A DNA stretch of 12,153 nt from GCA-002282575 sp964416645. Lineage in GTDB: Bacteria > Pseudomonadota > Gammaproteobacteria > Thiomicrospirales > Thiomicrospiraceae. The number at the start of each line of letters is the position of its first letter. Positions within the stretch are counted from its first letter, which is position 1. The position numbers and the translations under genes are program-made. The notes below the pieces were generated by a model. It saw nothing but the letters and a program-made list of their open reading frames with translations. It had not been told where the DNA came from and searched no databases. Below, one piece after another: positions 1 through 6,203 of the stretch. The stretch spans positions 1-12,153 of the forward strand of contig CAYQEZ010000045.1 of assembly GCA_964416645.1 (NCBI GenBank), read 5' to 3'.

Positions 1-61
1 GTTAGCTACTTATTCAGTTGTTATTATGCTTAAAGACTTTTACTAATGCAATGATTGGCAT

Positions 62-91
62 GTAATAAAAAAGCCGACACAAAGGTCGGCT
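62..91 (-). terminator. Intrinsic terminator of dapD
   Basis: On the minus strand a perfect 7-bp stem, AGCCGAC / GTCGGCT (plus positions 72-78 and 85-91), encloses a 6-base loop. It is followed by a run of six T, then ATT. It lies about 34 bases after the dapD stop codon and fits a rho-independent terminator. The remaining bases 1-61 show nothing I can identify. Confidence 0.85.
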
Positions 92-124
92 CTAAGCAAA
101 GCGTGGTTAGATGCTTGTGCTGGT

Positions 125-955
125 TTATAGATCGCGCAGTAATTCGTTAATGCCGACTTTAGAAAGTGTTTTTGCATCCACTTTTTTGACAATAACCGCA
201 CAATAAAGACTGTAACTACCATCTTTAGAAGGTAGGTTGCCCGAAACAACAACAGAGCCAGCAGGTACGCGACCGTAGTGAATTTCTCCGGTTTCGCGGT
301 CATAAATACGCGTTGATTGCCCAATGTAAACGCCCATTGAAATAACCGAGCCTTCTTCCACAATGACGCCTTCAACGACTTCTGAACGGGCTCCGATAAA
401 GCAATTGTCTTCAATAATGGTTGGTGACGCTTGTAGTGGTTCTAATACACCACCAATGCCAACGCCTCCTGACAAATGGACATTTTTACCGATTTGAGCA
501 CAAGAACCAACGGTTGCCCAAGTATCCACCATAGTACCGCTATCGACATAAGCGCCAATGTTAACGTAAGAAGGCATTAAGATCGCACCTGGTGCAATGT
601 AGCTGCCACGACGCGCAACCGCTGGAGGTACGACACGTACCCCAGCCGCCTGGAAGTCGGCTTCTGAGTAGTTGGCAAATTTAGTAGGCACTTTGTCATA
701 AAATTGCATGCTACCACCTGCTGGCATGAGTTTGTTGTCTTCCATGCGGAAAGAAAGTAGCACGGCTTTTTTTAACCATTCGTTTACTGTCCATTTGCCT
801 ACTGATTGACGCTCTGCAACACGCATTGCGCCTGTGTCTAGCAGGTGTAGCGCTTCTTCAACGGCGCGTTTGCTTTCAGCGTCAACGTTTTTGGGGTTGA
901 TGTCGGCACGACGTTCAAAAGCGGCTTCAATAATAGACTTGAGTTGTTCGCTCAT
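125..955 (-). CDS. dapD: 2,3,4,5-tetrahydropyridine-2,6-dicarboxylate N-succinyltransferase (DapD)
   Basis: DapD transfers succinyl from succinyl-CoA to tetrahydrodipicolinate in the cytoplasm, in the succinylase branch of the diaminopimelate/lysine pathway that feeds peptidoglycan. The 276-residue length is normal (E. coli about 274). An N-terminal helical domain contains WLKKAVLLSFR (60-70). It is followed by a left-handed beta-helix of hexapeptide repeats (about 105-235) with the near-invariant stretches MVDTWATVGSCAQIG (142-156) and NCFIGARSEVVEG (184-196), then the C-terminal segment ending GINELLRDL. The ATG is preceded by AAGGAAAG at six bases' distance. The gene stands alone, with its own promoter and terminator, diverging from the VOC-protein gene across 83 bp. 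Identification rests on long recalled identity to the E. coli protein and is very secure. Confidence 0.98.
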   Translation of the reverse strand: MSEQLKSIIEAAFERRADINPKNVDAESKRAVEEALHLLDTGAMRVAERQSVGKWTVNEWLKKAVLLSFRMEDNKLMPAGGSMQFYDKVPTKFANYSEADFQAAGVRVVPPAVARRGSYIAPGAILMPSYVNIGAYVDSGTMVDTWATVGSCAQIGKNVHLSGGVGIGGVLEPLQASPTIIEDNCFIGARSEVVEGVIVEEGSVISMGVYIGQSTRIYDRETGEIHYGRVPAGSVVVSGNLPSKDGSYSLYCAVIVKKVDAKTLSKVGINELLRDL

Positions 956-966
956 GGAAACTTTCC

Positions 967-996
967 TTGTTTTTAAAAACGAATAGTGATGATAAT
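967..996 (+). promoter_or_regulatory. Weak candidate promoter for the VOC-family gene
   Basis: TTGTTT (967-972) and GATAAT (991-996), spaced by 18 bp, face the VOC-protein gene. The match is only moderate (4/6 and 5/6). The region is shared with the divergent dapD promoter, so the two could influence each other. Confidence 0.3.
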
Positions 997-1002
997 TAGC
1001 TT

Positions 1003-1008
1003 ATTATA
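1003..1008 (-). promoter_or_regulatory. Candidate -10 element for dapD
   Basis: The minus strand reads TATAAT, a perfect sigma70 -10 hexamer, placing the start of transcription near 996 and giving a leader of about 40 bases before the dapD ATG. No convincing -35 hexamer is found 16-18 bases upstream, so activation by a factor is possible or the call may be wrong. Confidence 0.45.
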
Positions 1009-1038
1009 CCGAATAATCGGGCGTAACGGAGGTTTGAG

Positions 1039-1404
1039 ATGGTCGAAGGTTTAGATCATGTGAGCGTTTTGGTCAGCGATTTGGCTAAGTCTTTGCATTT
1101 TTATCAAAATATACTCGGATTGTCGGTGCAAGTCAGACCTAACTTGGGATTTGAAGGTGCTTGGCTGGCTGTAGGGCAAAATCAGTCGATTCATTTGCTG
1201 TGCTTACCAAATCCTGATGCGCAGCGCATTGCACCAGCACACGTTGGTCGAGATCGTCATTTGGCGATCAGAGTTACAACAACACAAGTCATTAAACAGC
1301 GCTTAGTCGATGCCAATATTTCGTTTACCTTGAGTCAATCTGGGAGGGATGCTTTGTTTTGTCGCGATCCTGATGGTAATGGCGTTGAGTTGGTGGCGGT
1401 TTAA
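1039..1404 (+). CDS. VOC superfamily (glyoxalase/bleomycin-resistance/dioxygenase fold) protein
   Basis: This 121-residue protein is one vicinal-oxygen-chelate domain made of two beta-alpha-beta-beta-beta modules. The four usual metal-ligand positions can be read: His7 in LDHVSV, His52 in IHLL, His74 in RHLAIRV and Glu117 in NGVELV, preceded by the family signature FCRDPDGNG (107-115). A divalent-metal cytoplasmic enzyme acting as a homodimer is therefore likely. The substrate cannot be told: glyoxalase I, fosfomycin or other resistance proteins, epimerases and dioxygenases share this fold, and I see no feature that selects one. GGAGG (1028-1032) lies six bases before the ATG, so the start is firm. 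It is a single-gene unit diverging from dapD and converging with the tRNA gene, with no clear terminator between them. Confidence 0.88.
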   Translation: MVEGLDHVSVLVSDLAKSLHFYQNILGLSVQVRPNLGFEGAWLAVGQNQSIHLLCLPNPDAQRIAPAHVGRDRHLAIRVTTTQVIKQRLVDANISFTLSQSGRDALFCRDPDGNGVELVAV

Positions 1405-1455
1405 TTTGTTCGATGTAGTGGTGTTGTAATAAGATGTGGATCAAACGTAATTGTT

Positions 1456-1531
1456 TGGTCTGCTCACCGCGACTCGAACGCAGATCCGAAACTTAGGAGG
1501 TTTCTGTTTTATCCTGTTAAACTATGAGCAG
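1456..1531 (-). tRNA. tRNA-Arg (anticodon CCU)
   Basis: The minus strand folds into a full 76-nt cloverleaf. The acceptor stem is CTGCTCA / TGAGCAG, with discriminator A and an encoded CCA end (plus 1456-1458). The D-stem is GTTT / AAAC with GG in the loop. The anticodon stem is GAAAC / GTTTC enclosing CTCCTAA, so the anticodon is CCU and reads AGG. The variable loop has 4 nt. The T-stem is CTGCG / CGCGG (one G-U pair) around TTCGAGT. The anticodon loop and D-arm resemble E. coli argW. It lies 55 bases downstream of a cytochrome c gene on the same strand, with no obvious promoter of its own and no clear terminator after it. It may therefore be processed from a cytochrome transcript. I see no integrase or prophage beside it, although this tRNA type is a common phage attachment site. 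Confidence 0.95.
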
Positions 1532-1540
1532 TGATTTAGG

Positions 1541-1577
1541 TGCAGAGCGCCAGAGTTAATGGTAGGCGCATACTGCA
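1541..1577 (-). other. Interrupted stem-loop between cytochrome c and tRNA genes
   Basis: The sequence TGCAG-A-GCGCC, 13 bases, then GGCGC-ATA-CTGCA can form two stacked 5-bp stems separated by a small internal loop. No T-run follows on either strand, so it is not a normal intrinsic terminator. It could stabilise the 3' end of the cytochrome message or mark the site where the tRNA precursor is separated. That role is inference. Confidence 0.45.
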
Positions 1578-1586
1578 GAGAAAGGG

Positions 1587-1883
1587 TTATTTTTGTGCTT
1601 CGTAGTAAGCGGCAATATCAGCAATATCGGCATCAGACAAATTAGCAGCAAAAGGAGTCATTAGGTCGTTTTTACGAGCGCCGCTGCGGAATTCTTTCAA
1701 TGTGCCTTCCAAATACACAGCATGTTGACCTGCTAGTTTAGGAAAGGTTGGTACTAGGCTCTTACCTTGAGCACCGTGACAGCCAACACAGGCTTGTGTT
1801 TTCGCTTCACCAGCTGCTTTATCGCCTGCGAAAACAGGTAGCGCTAATGTCATGGCAACAAGAGGTAACGAAAAACGTTTCAT
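1587..1883 (-). CDS. Small periplasmic monohaem cytochrome c (c553-like), copy A
   Basis: The 98-residue precursor carries a Sec signal peptide (positively charged MKRF, hydrophobic core, cleavage probably after the Ala at residue 19) and one haem-binding motif, CVGCH (32-36). The mature class I cytochrome c of about 79 residues has the usual FPKLAGQ segment, Met75 in LMTPF as the likely sixth haem ligand, and the C-terminal helix LSDADIADIAAYY typical of soluble c553/c5-type electron carriers. It should shuttle electrons in the periplasm between respiratory complexes or dehydrogenases; the partner cannot be told. GGAG lies 9 bases before the ATG. It is a tandem paralogue of the next gene (I count about 41 of 79 mature residues identical without gaps), but has its own promoter. 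The tRNA-Arg gene follows on the same strand. Confidence 0.93.
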   Translation of the reverse strand: MKRFSLPLVAMTLALPVFAGDKAAGEAKTQACVGCHGAQGKSLVPTFPKLAGQHAVYLEGTLKEFRSGARKNDLMTPFAANLSDADIADIAAYYEAQK

Positions 1884-1919
1884 GTGAATGTGCTCCAGTG
1901 TGGTTTTGATTAGTTTGCC

Positions 1920-1948
1920 ATTAAACCTTTTTTGTCTTTAGGCGTCAA
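1920..1948 (-). promoter_or_regulatory. Sigma70-type promoter of cytochrome c copy A
   Basis: The minus strand has TTGACG (plus 1943-1948) and TTTAAT (plus 1920-1925), each 5 of 6 to consensus and exactly 17 bp apart. The predicted start near 1913 gives a leader of about 30 bases with GGAG before the ATG. It sits just after the terminator of the upstream paralogue, showing that the two copies are separate transcription units. Confidence 0.75.
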
Positions 1949-1964
1949 GTCTGACACCCTAAGC

Positions 1965-1986
1965 AAAAGGGGAGCCGAAGCTCCCC
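1965..1986 (-). terminator. Intrinsic terminator with UUCG tetraloop after cytochrome c copy B
   Basis: On the minus strand a perfect 7-bp stem, GGGGAGC / GCTCCCC (plus 1980-1986 and 1969-1975), is closed by the unusually stable C(UUCG)G tetraloop and followed by TTTTGCTT. It begins 26 bases after the stop codon of copy B and is a strong rho-independent terminator. Confidence 0.9.
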
Positions 1987-2012
1987 CTGATTGCTACTTT
2001 AGCAAAACCCAA

Positions 2013-2309
2013 TTATTTTTGAGCAGCCAAGAAAGCAGATATGTTGGCGATGTCCGCATCAGACAAGCCTTTAGCTTGTGGAGACATCATCGGGTTGTTT
2101 TTCTTACCCGATTTGTAGTCATTCAAAGAAGCAACTAAGTAAGCAGCATCTTTACCTACAAGGCTTGGGAATGCAGGAGAAGTGCTTTTACCGTTTGGAC
2201 CGTGGCAACCCGCGCAAGAAGCGTATTTCGCTTTACCTGCTGCTTCGTCAGCAGCCTGAGCGCCCATTGCTAACACAGATAGTGCCACTGCAACGATTAA
2301 TTTTTTCAT
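2013..2309 (-). CDS. Small periplasmic monohaem cytochrome c (c553-like), copy B
   Basis: This is a 98-residue precursor of the same length and layout as its neighbour copy A. It has a signal peptide beginning MKKLIVAVALSVLAMG with cleavage near AQA/AD, the haem motif CAGCH (32-36), the FPSLVGK segment, Met75 in PMMSP as the likely axial ligand, and the helix LSDADIANISAFL. I chose the ATG at 2309 because it begins a classic signal peptide and has GGAG 8 bases upstream. The frame stays open further upstream to 2411, but that would add 34 residues before the signal peptide and run through the promoter. It has its own strong promoter and terminator. The mature part is more lysine-rich than copy A, which may mean different electron-transfer partners. 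Confidence 0.93.
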   Translation of the reverse strand: MKKLIVAVALSVLAMGAQAADEAAGKAKYASCAGCHGPNGKSTSPAFPSLVGKDAAYLVASLNDYKSGKKNNPMMSPQAKGLSDADIANISAFLAAQK

Positions 2310-2369
2310 GGTGTAAGCTCCATTAAGGATGTCTAGATTAATAGCCCGGTTTTTTACCGATTGTTGCTT

Positions 2370-2398
2370 ATTACATACAAGTGTTGCGATTCTGTCAA
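2370..2398 (-). promoter_or_regulatory. Sigma70-type promoter of cytochrome c copy B
   Basis: The minus strand has a perfect TTGACA (plus 2393-2398) and TGTAAT (plus 2370-2375, 5 of 6), spaced by 17 bp. Transcription would start near 2363 and give a leader of about 54 bases. It lies in the gap after rsgA, so copy B need not depend on read-through from rsgA. Confidence 0.8.
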
Positions 2399-2428
2399 GC
2401 AGTATTAGCAAAAAATAATATGGTTTTA

Positions 2429-3391
2429 CTATCCAGTTGGTGCGCTATGTAGAAGTCTTAAATAATGCTGATAACGATGCTGAGCGATTATTTTAGATTC
2501 GACGGCATCTTTTACTGCGCAACCTGGTTCGTGGTCGTGGGTGCAATTGTTAAAGCGGCACTGTCCCAGATAAGGACGAAAATCACGCCAGTAACGGTCA
2601 GGATGCTCGATAGCAAATTCGCTTAGTTCTAAGCTGCGAATGCCAGCGGCATCAATAAGCTGTCCGCCAATATCGAGTTCGTATAGGGTGGCATTGTTGG
2701 TGGTGTGTTGACCTAAACCCGTTGAGCTAGAAAGTTGCTGTGTACGAATGGCGACGTCTGGAATCAACGCTTGCGTGAGAGAGGATTTACCTACCCCCGA
2801 ATTGCCTAACAATACACTGGTTTTGTTATTGCAGATGTGTTTCAAGGTTTCTAAGCCGATATCGGCTTCTGTGCTGGTTTCGATCCAGGTATAGTCCATA
2901 GCCGTATAGACGTTGGCTAGCTGATCACAGTGTGTTCGATAATCATCAGCCAGCAAATCGACCTTGTTCAGAATAACGACGGCATCCAGTCCTTGCCATT
3001 CACAATAACACAAGCTACGGTCTAATAGATCTAAGTCAATGCCAGGGGCTGGTGCAATGACAACCAGTAGCTGGTCTACGTTAGCAGCAACAGGTTTAAT
3101 AACACCTCGAAAGCCGGGTCGAGACAACAAGCTGCGACGCGGCAGTAAGCTTTCAATAACGGGGGGGTGTTGCTCATCAAGCAAAACAATGACCTTATCA
3201 CCAGCAACCACGTTGGCTAAGTTAGCGCGTTGGTGGCAGGTAAGTAAGTGACCATCATCCAGTTGCACTGTCGCTTTTTTGCCGGAGTTCATTACCACTA
3301 GGCCTTCAAATCCTTGGCTGTGATGCTGACTGCCGGAACGGCGCTGGTCGATGCGTTGCTGTTGCTGTTGCGACAGGTTGCGTTTGCTCAT
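2429..3391 (-). CDS. rsgA: Ribosome small subunit-dependent GTPase RsgA (YjeQ)
   Basis: RsgA is a circularly permuted GTPase that acts in late maturation of the 30S ribosomal subunit, releasing assembly factor RbfA and checking the decoding centre. The 320-residue protein shows the permuted motif order. A Gln/Arg-rich basic N-terminus and OB-fold (about 28-85) are followed by G4 NKVD (142-145), G1/P-loop GNSGVGKS (196-203), G2 region GLGQHTT (225-231) and G3 DAAG (247-250). A zinc-binding tail has Cys278, Cys283, His285 and Cys291 in the family spacing C-x4-C-x-H-x5-C. The ATG overlaps the stop of the preceding dehydratase gene (ATGA, 3388-3391). I see no good Shine-Dalgarno sequence of its own, so translation is probably coupled. 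No terminator is evident after it. Confidence 0.97.
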   Translation of the reverse strand: MSKRNLSQQQQQRIDQRRSGSQHHSQGFEGLVVMNSGKKATVQLDDGHLLTCHQRANLANVVAGDKVIVLLDEQHPPVIESLLPRRSLLSRPGFRGVIKPVAANVDQLLVVIAPAPGIDLDLLDRSLCYCEWQGLDAVVILNKVDLLADDYRTHCDQLANVYTAMDYTWIETSTEADIGLETLKHICNNKTSVLLGNSGVGKSSLTQALIPDVAIRTQQLSSSTGLGQHTTNNATLYELDIGGQLIDAAGIRSLELSEFAIEHPDRYWRDFRPYLGQCRFNNCTHDHEPGCAVKDAVESKIIAQHRYQHYLRLLHSAPTG

Positions 3392-3732
3392 GTCGGACGC
3401 AACTGATTAATCTTAGCAGCCATAATCATGTCGTTAAGGCTGACTCCCTTAATTGTATGTGTTGTCAGTTTGATCATTACTTTATTGTAGCCAAAGCAAA
3501 TTTCGGCATGGTGATCTTGTTCATGGCTAATAAAGGCAAGCGCATTCAGAAACGCCATCACTTGATAGTGATTTTTGAATGGTATACTTCGTTCAATGCT
3601 GTTGTAATCGAAGCCTGCTTGCCATCCAGGTAATACGCTTAAGTAGCTTTCTACGGTGGGAATCACCATGCGCTGAGCATTTGCAGAGATGGGTTGGCAT
3701 GATTGATTCTGTAACGTGGTAATATCTAGCAT
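3388..3732 (-). CDS. phhB: Pterin-4a-carbinolamine dehydratase (4a-hydroxytetrahydrobiopterin dehydratase)
   Basis: The 114-residue protein has the length and pattern of the PCD/DCoH family, which dehydrates the 4a-hydroxypterin made by aromatic amino acid hydroxylases. The active-site signature is at DHHAEICFGYNKV (73-85): His74, His75 and, 17 residues on, His92 in TTHTIKGVS are the expected catalytic histidines, with Asp101 in the final helix. The family usually has HHP; here the third residue is Ala. No phenylalanine hydroxylase lies in the window, so the protein may serve one encoded elsewhere, or a role in other pterin metabolism. The start ATG at 3732 has GGGAAG eight bases upstream and falls before a region like other family N-termini. 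The gene diverges from orn and overlaps rsgA by four bases, forming a two-gene operon. Confidence 0.88.
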   Translation of the reverse strand: MLDITTLQNQSCQPISANAQRMVIPTVESYLSVLPGWQAGFDYNSIERSIPFKNHYQVMAFLNALAFISHEQDHHAEICFGYNKVMIKLTTHTIKGVSLNDMIMAAKINQLRPT

Positions 3733-3780
3733 AGGTCAAGCTTCCCAAAATGAGCGGTTATAGTCATCAATAATTGCTTC

Positions 3781-3786
3781 ATTATA
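3781..3786 (-). promoter_or_regulatory. Candidate -10 element for phhB-rsgA
   Basis: A perfect TATAAT reads on the minus strand 48 bases before the phhB ATG, within the 88-bp divergent gap shared with orn. No good -35 hexamer stands at the expected distance. A second weaker TATAAC lies closer to the gene. Confidence 0.35.
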
Positions 3787-3820
3787 GAAGATGTGAGCGT
3801 TATTTGGTTAAGGAGTCGTT

Positions 3821-4366
3821 ATGCAGAGTGCAGATAATTTGGTGTGGATGGATTTAGAGATGACGGGTTTGTCGGTGGCAACCGAAAGCATTATGGAAGT
3901 AGCAACCATCATTACCGATAGTCAGTTAAACTTGGTTGCGGAAGGGCCTGAAATTGCCATCCATCTCTCCGATGCGGTGTTGGCTGGGATGGATGAATGG
4001 TGTCTGAAAACACACGGCGCTTCTGGGCTGATTGAGCGTTGTCGTCAAAGTACCATTAGTATTGAACAAGCAACAGAGATGACCTTGGCCTTTGTGCAGC
4101 AATACGTGCCAGCAAAAACTTCGCCTTTATGTGGTAACAGTATTTGCCAGGATCGTAAATTTATCGAAAAATACATGCCATCATTGGACAACTATCTACA
4201 CTATCGATTGCTCGATGTGAGCAGCTTCAAAGAGGCGGCGCGTCGCTGGAATAAACCCGTATTTGATGCGGTTCAGAAAAAAGGCACGCATACCGCTTTG
4301 TCGGATATTCAGGAGTCGATTGCTGAGATGCGCCATTACCGTCACAATTTTATCATTGGTGCTTGA
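3821..4366 (+). CDS. orn: Oligoribonuclease
   Basis: Orn is a cytoplasmic 3'-5' exoribonuclease that degrades dinucleotides and very short RNAs, including pGpG from cyclic-di-GMP breakdown, and is essential in many gammaproteobacteria. The 181-residue protein is full length. The DEDDh metal-binding residues are all visible: Asp11 and Glu13 in WMDLEMTGL, Asp111 in NSICQDRKFIEKYMP, His157 and Asp162 in GTHTALSDIQESI. The characteristic RLLDVSSFKEAARRW (129-143) is also present. TAAGGAG lies five bases before the ATG. The gene diverges from phhB-rsgA, a neighbourhood also seen in other gammaproteobacteria, where orn and rsgA are often adjacent. A weak inverted repeat follows. Confidence 0.98.
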   Translation: MQSADNLVWMDLEMTGLSVATESIMEVATIITDSQLNLVAEGPEIAIHLSDAVLAGMDEWCLKTHGASGLIERCRQSTISIEQATEMTLAFVQQYVPAKTSPLCGNSICQDRKFIEKYMPSLDNYLHYRLLDVSSFKEAARRWNKPVFDAVQKKGTHTALSDIQESIAEMRHYRHNFIIGA

Positions 4367-4380
4367 CTCTTGTTGAATAG

Positions 4381-4410
4381 TTGACCAAAATGGTCAGGTA
4401 TTATTTTAAT
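4381..4410 (+). promoter_or_regulatory. Candidate ilvB promoter overlapping an inverted repeat
   Basis: TTGACC (4381-4386) and TTTAAT (4405-4410), 18 bp apart, form a fair sigma70 promoter. Transcription would begin about 77 bases before ilvB. The -35 element is embedded in the palindrome TGACCA-AAA-TGGTCA (4382-4396). That palindrome is followed by a T-rich stretch, so it could instead, or also, be a weak terminator for orn or an operator. Confidence 0.45.
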
Positions 4411-4421
4411 AAAAACATCGT

Positions 4422-4446
4422 TTGTAATCTTGAATTTGTATTACAA
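4422..4446. promoter_or_regulatory. Inverted repeat upstream of ilvB (possible operator)
   Basis: Two perfect 7-bp arms, TTGTAAT (4422-4428) and ATTACAA (4440-4446), are separated by 11 bases. The arm centres lie 18 bases apart, within about two helical turns, as for a dimeric regulator's site. It falls just after the proposed transcription start of the ilv operon. No regulator can be named from the sequence. Confidence 0.35.
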
Positions 4447-4493
4447 TATGCTGTTTTACCCCCTAATCATAATTGGGATTGAAGGAGAGTGGC

Positions 4494-6191
4494 GTGGAGT
4501 TGACTGGTGCTCAAATCGTCGTAAAATTTCTAGAGGACGAAGGAGTCGATCATCTGTGGGGTTACCCAGGTGGTGCCGTACTTCCTATTTATGATGCTTT
4601 AGATACAACAGCGACCAAGTTACAACATATTTTGGTTCGACATGAGCAGGCTGCCACCCACGCTGCCGATGCCTATTCACGTGCCACGGGTAAACCAGGA
4701 CTCGTATTGGTCACGTCAGGACCTGGTGCCACTAATGCTATTACTGGCTTAGCGACCGCCTATATGGATTCTATCCCATTAATTGTTATTACAGGCCAAG
4801 TGCCGACCAGCATGATCGGACTTGATGCTTTCCAAGAGGTAGATACCGTCGGTATCAGTCGTCCGATTGTTAAGCATAACTTTTTAGTGCGCAATGTGGC
4901 TGATTTGGCTGTAACGCTGAAAAAAGCTTTCTATATTGCGACAACAGGTCGTCCAGGTCCTGTTTTGATTGATATTCCTAAAGACATTCAAAACGCTAAA
5001 ACAGATTATGTCTATCCTGAGTCGGTTAGTATTCGCTCGTATAATGTGGTCACCAAAGGTCACTCAGGTCAAATTCGTAAAGCGATTGATTTGATGATGA
5101 ATGCAGAGCGCCCTGTGTTTTATACGGGCGGTGGTGTGGTGTTGGGCGATGCCTCAGCACAACTAACCGAGCTTGTGCGTACTCTGGGGTATCCAATCAC
5201 GCAAACATTGATGGGATTGGGCGCTTTTCCAGCCAGTGATACACAGTCGATTGGTATGCTGGGTATGCATGGTACCTACGAAGCTAATTTGGCGATGCAT
5301 CATTGTGATGTGCTGATTGCCATTGGCGCGCGCTTTGATGATCGTGTAACGGGTAATATCGAAAAATTCTGTCCGACGGCAAAAATCATTCACGTTGATA
5401 TTGATCCAGCTTCCATTTCTAAAAATGTTAAAGTGGATGTGCCGATTGTTGGTCCAGTGGCGCAAGTGCTGGATGATATGCTGGATATGTTGCGTCATGA
5501 AAAGCGCAAGCCAAATGCAGAAGCTATTGCGGCTTGGTGGAAGCAGATTGATGAGTGGCGTAGTATTAACTGTATGGCGTATCAGCCATCGACTAAGGTC
5601 ATTAAGCCGCAATCGGTTATCGAATTGTTGCACAAGATTACTGAAGGTGACGCTTACATTACGTCGGATGTGGGACAGCATCAGATGTGGGCAGCTCAGT
5701 ATTATCCATTCGATAAACCACGTCGTTGGATCAACTCTGGCGGCTTAGGGACCATGGGTGTTGGCTTGCCTTATGCAATGGGCGTGAAAATGGCGTTACC
5801 TGACGCGACCGTTGCTTGTGTGACGGGAGAAGGCAGTATTCAAATGAATATTCAAGAGCTGTCAACTTGTCTGCAATATGACTTGCCCGTGAAGATTATT
5901 TGTTTGAATAATCGTTTCTTGGGGATGGTGCGTCAGTGGCAAGAGTTTTTCTACGATCGTCGTTACTCTATGTCCTATATGGATTCTTTACCAGACTTTG
6001 TTAAATTGGTTGAAGCTTATGGTCATGTAGGGATGAAAGTAACTGACCCCGCAGAATTAGAGAGCAAAATGCGTGAAGCCTTTGCCATGAAAGATCGTTT
6101 GGTGTTTATGGATATTCAAACCGATCATACAGAGAACGTTTACCCAATGATTCCGGCTGGCGCGGGTCAAAACGAAATGATTTTGGTATAA
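4494..6191 (+). CDS. ilvB: Acetolactate synthase, large (catalytic) subunit
   Basis: This ThDP-, Mg- and FAD-dependent enzyme condenses two pyruvates to acetolactate, or pyruvate and 2-oxobutyrate to acetohydroxybutyrate, the first common step of valine, leucine and isoleucine synthesis. It resembles E. coli IlvI most closely. From the GTG at 4494 it has 565 residues. The N-terminal ThDP domain contains FGYPGGAV-like WGYPGGAV and catalytic Glu51 in RHEQAATHAADAY. The central FAD domain (about 190-330) has ARFDDRVTG. The C-terminal ThDP domain has the cofactor motif GEGSIQMN (445-452), ending at NN (472-473), followed by VRQWQ. The first motif residue pair is GEG rather than the commoner GDG; as I recall, Pseudomonas-type enzymes also have it. 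I chose GTG 4494 because AAGGAG (4482-4487) lies six bases before it. A TTG at 4473 would add seven residues and overrun the ribosome binding site. ilvH starts 12 bases after the stop. Confidence 0.97.
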   Translation: MELTGAQIVVKFLEDEGVDHLWGYPGGAVLPIYDALDTTATKLQHILVRHEQAATHAADAYSRATGKPGLVLVTSGPGATNAITGLATAYMDSIPLIVITGQVPTSMIGLDAFQEVDTVGISRPIVKHNFLVRNVADLAVTLKKAFYIATTGRPGPVLIDIPKDIQNAKTDYVYPESVSIRSYNVVTKGHSGQIRKAIDLMMNAERPVFYTGGGVVLGDASAQLTELVRTLGYPITQTLMGLGAFPASDTQSIGMLGMHGTYEANLAMHHCDVLIAIGARFDDRVTGNIEKFCPTAKIIHVDIDPASISKNVKVDVPIVGPVAQVLDDMLDMLRHEKRKPNAEAIAAWWKQIDEWRSINCMAYQPSTKVIKPQSVIELLHKITEGDAYITSDVGQHQMWAAQYYPFDKPRRWINSGGLGTMGVGLPYAMGVKMALPDATVACVTGEGSIQMNIQELSTCLQYDLPVKIICLNNRFLGMVRQWQEFFYDRRYSMSYMDSLPDFVKLVEAYGHVGMKVTDPAELESKMREAFAMKDRLVFMDIQTDHTENVYPMIPAGAGQNEMILV

Positions 6192-6203
6192 GGGGGCTAG
6201 GGG

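Noticed and set aside
43..414. A 123-residue open frame on the minus strand overlapping dapD.
   Set aside because: It is an out-of-frame shadow of dapD with no family features, and it passes through the dapD terminator.
1456..1531. An integrated element at the tRNA-Arg(CCU) gene, a frequent attachment site.
   Set aside because: No integrase, no repeated 3' tRNA fragment and no foreign-looking genes are found on either side.
2310..2411. An N-terminal extension of 34 residues on cytochrome c copy B.
   Set aside because: It would precede a perfect signal peptide and overlap a strong promoter; the internal ATG has its own ribosome binding site.
4473..4493. TTG at 4473 as the ilvB start.
   Set aside because: It would place the obvious AAGGAG inside the coding region, while GTG 4494 has ideal spacing and gives an N-terminus like that of known family members.
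4448..4500. A leader peptide beginning MLFYPLIII upstream of ilvB, suggesting attenuation.
   Set aside because: It has no Shine-Dalgarno sequence, does not stop before ilvB but runs on into it in another frame, and no attenuator hairpins follow.
5163..5681. A 172-residue open frame antisense to ilvB.
   Set aside because: It lies wholly within a well-supported gene, has biased composition (many His, Asn, Arg) expected of an antisense frame, and shows no ribosome binding site that I can see.
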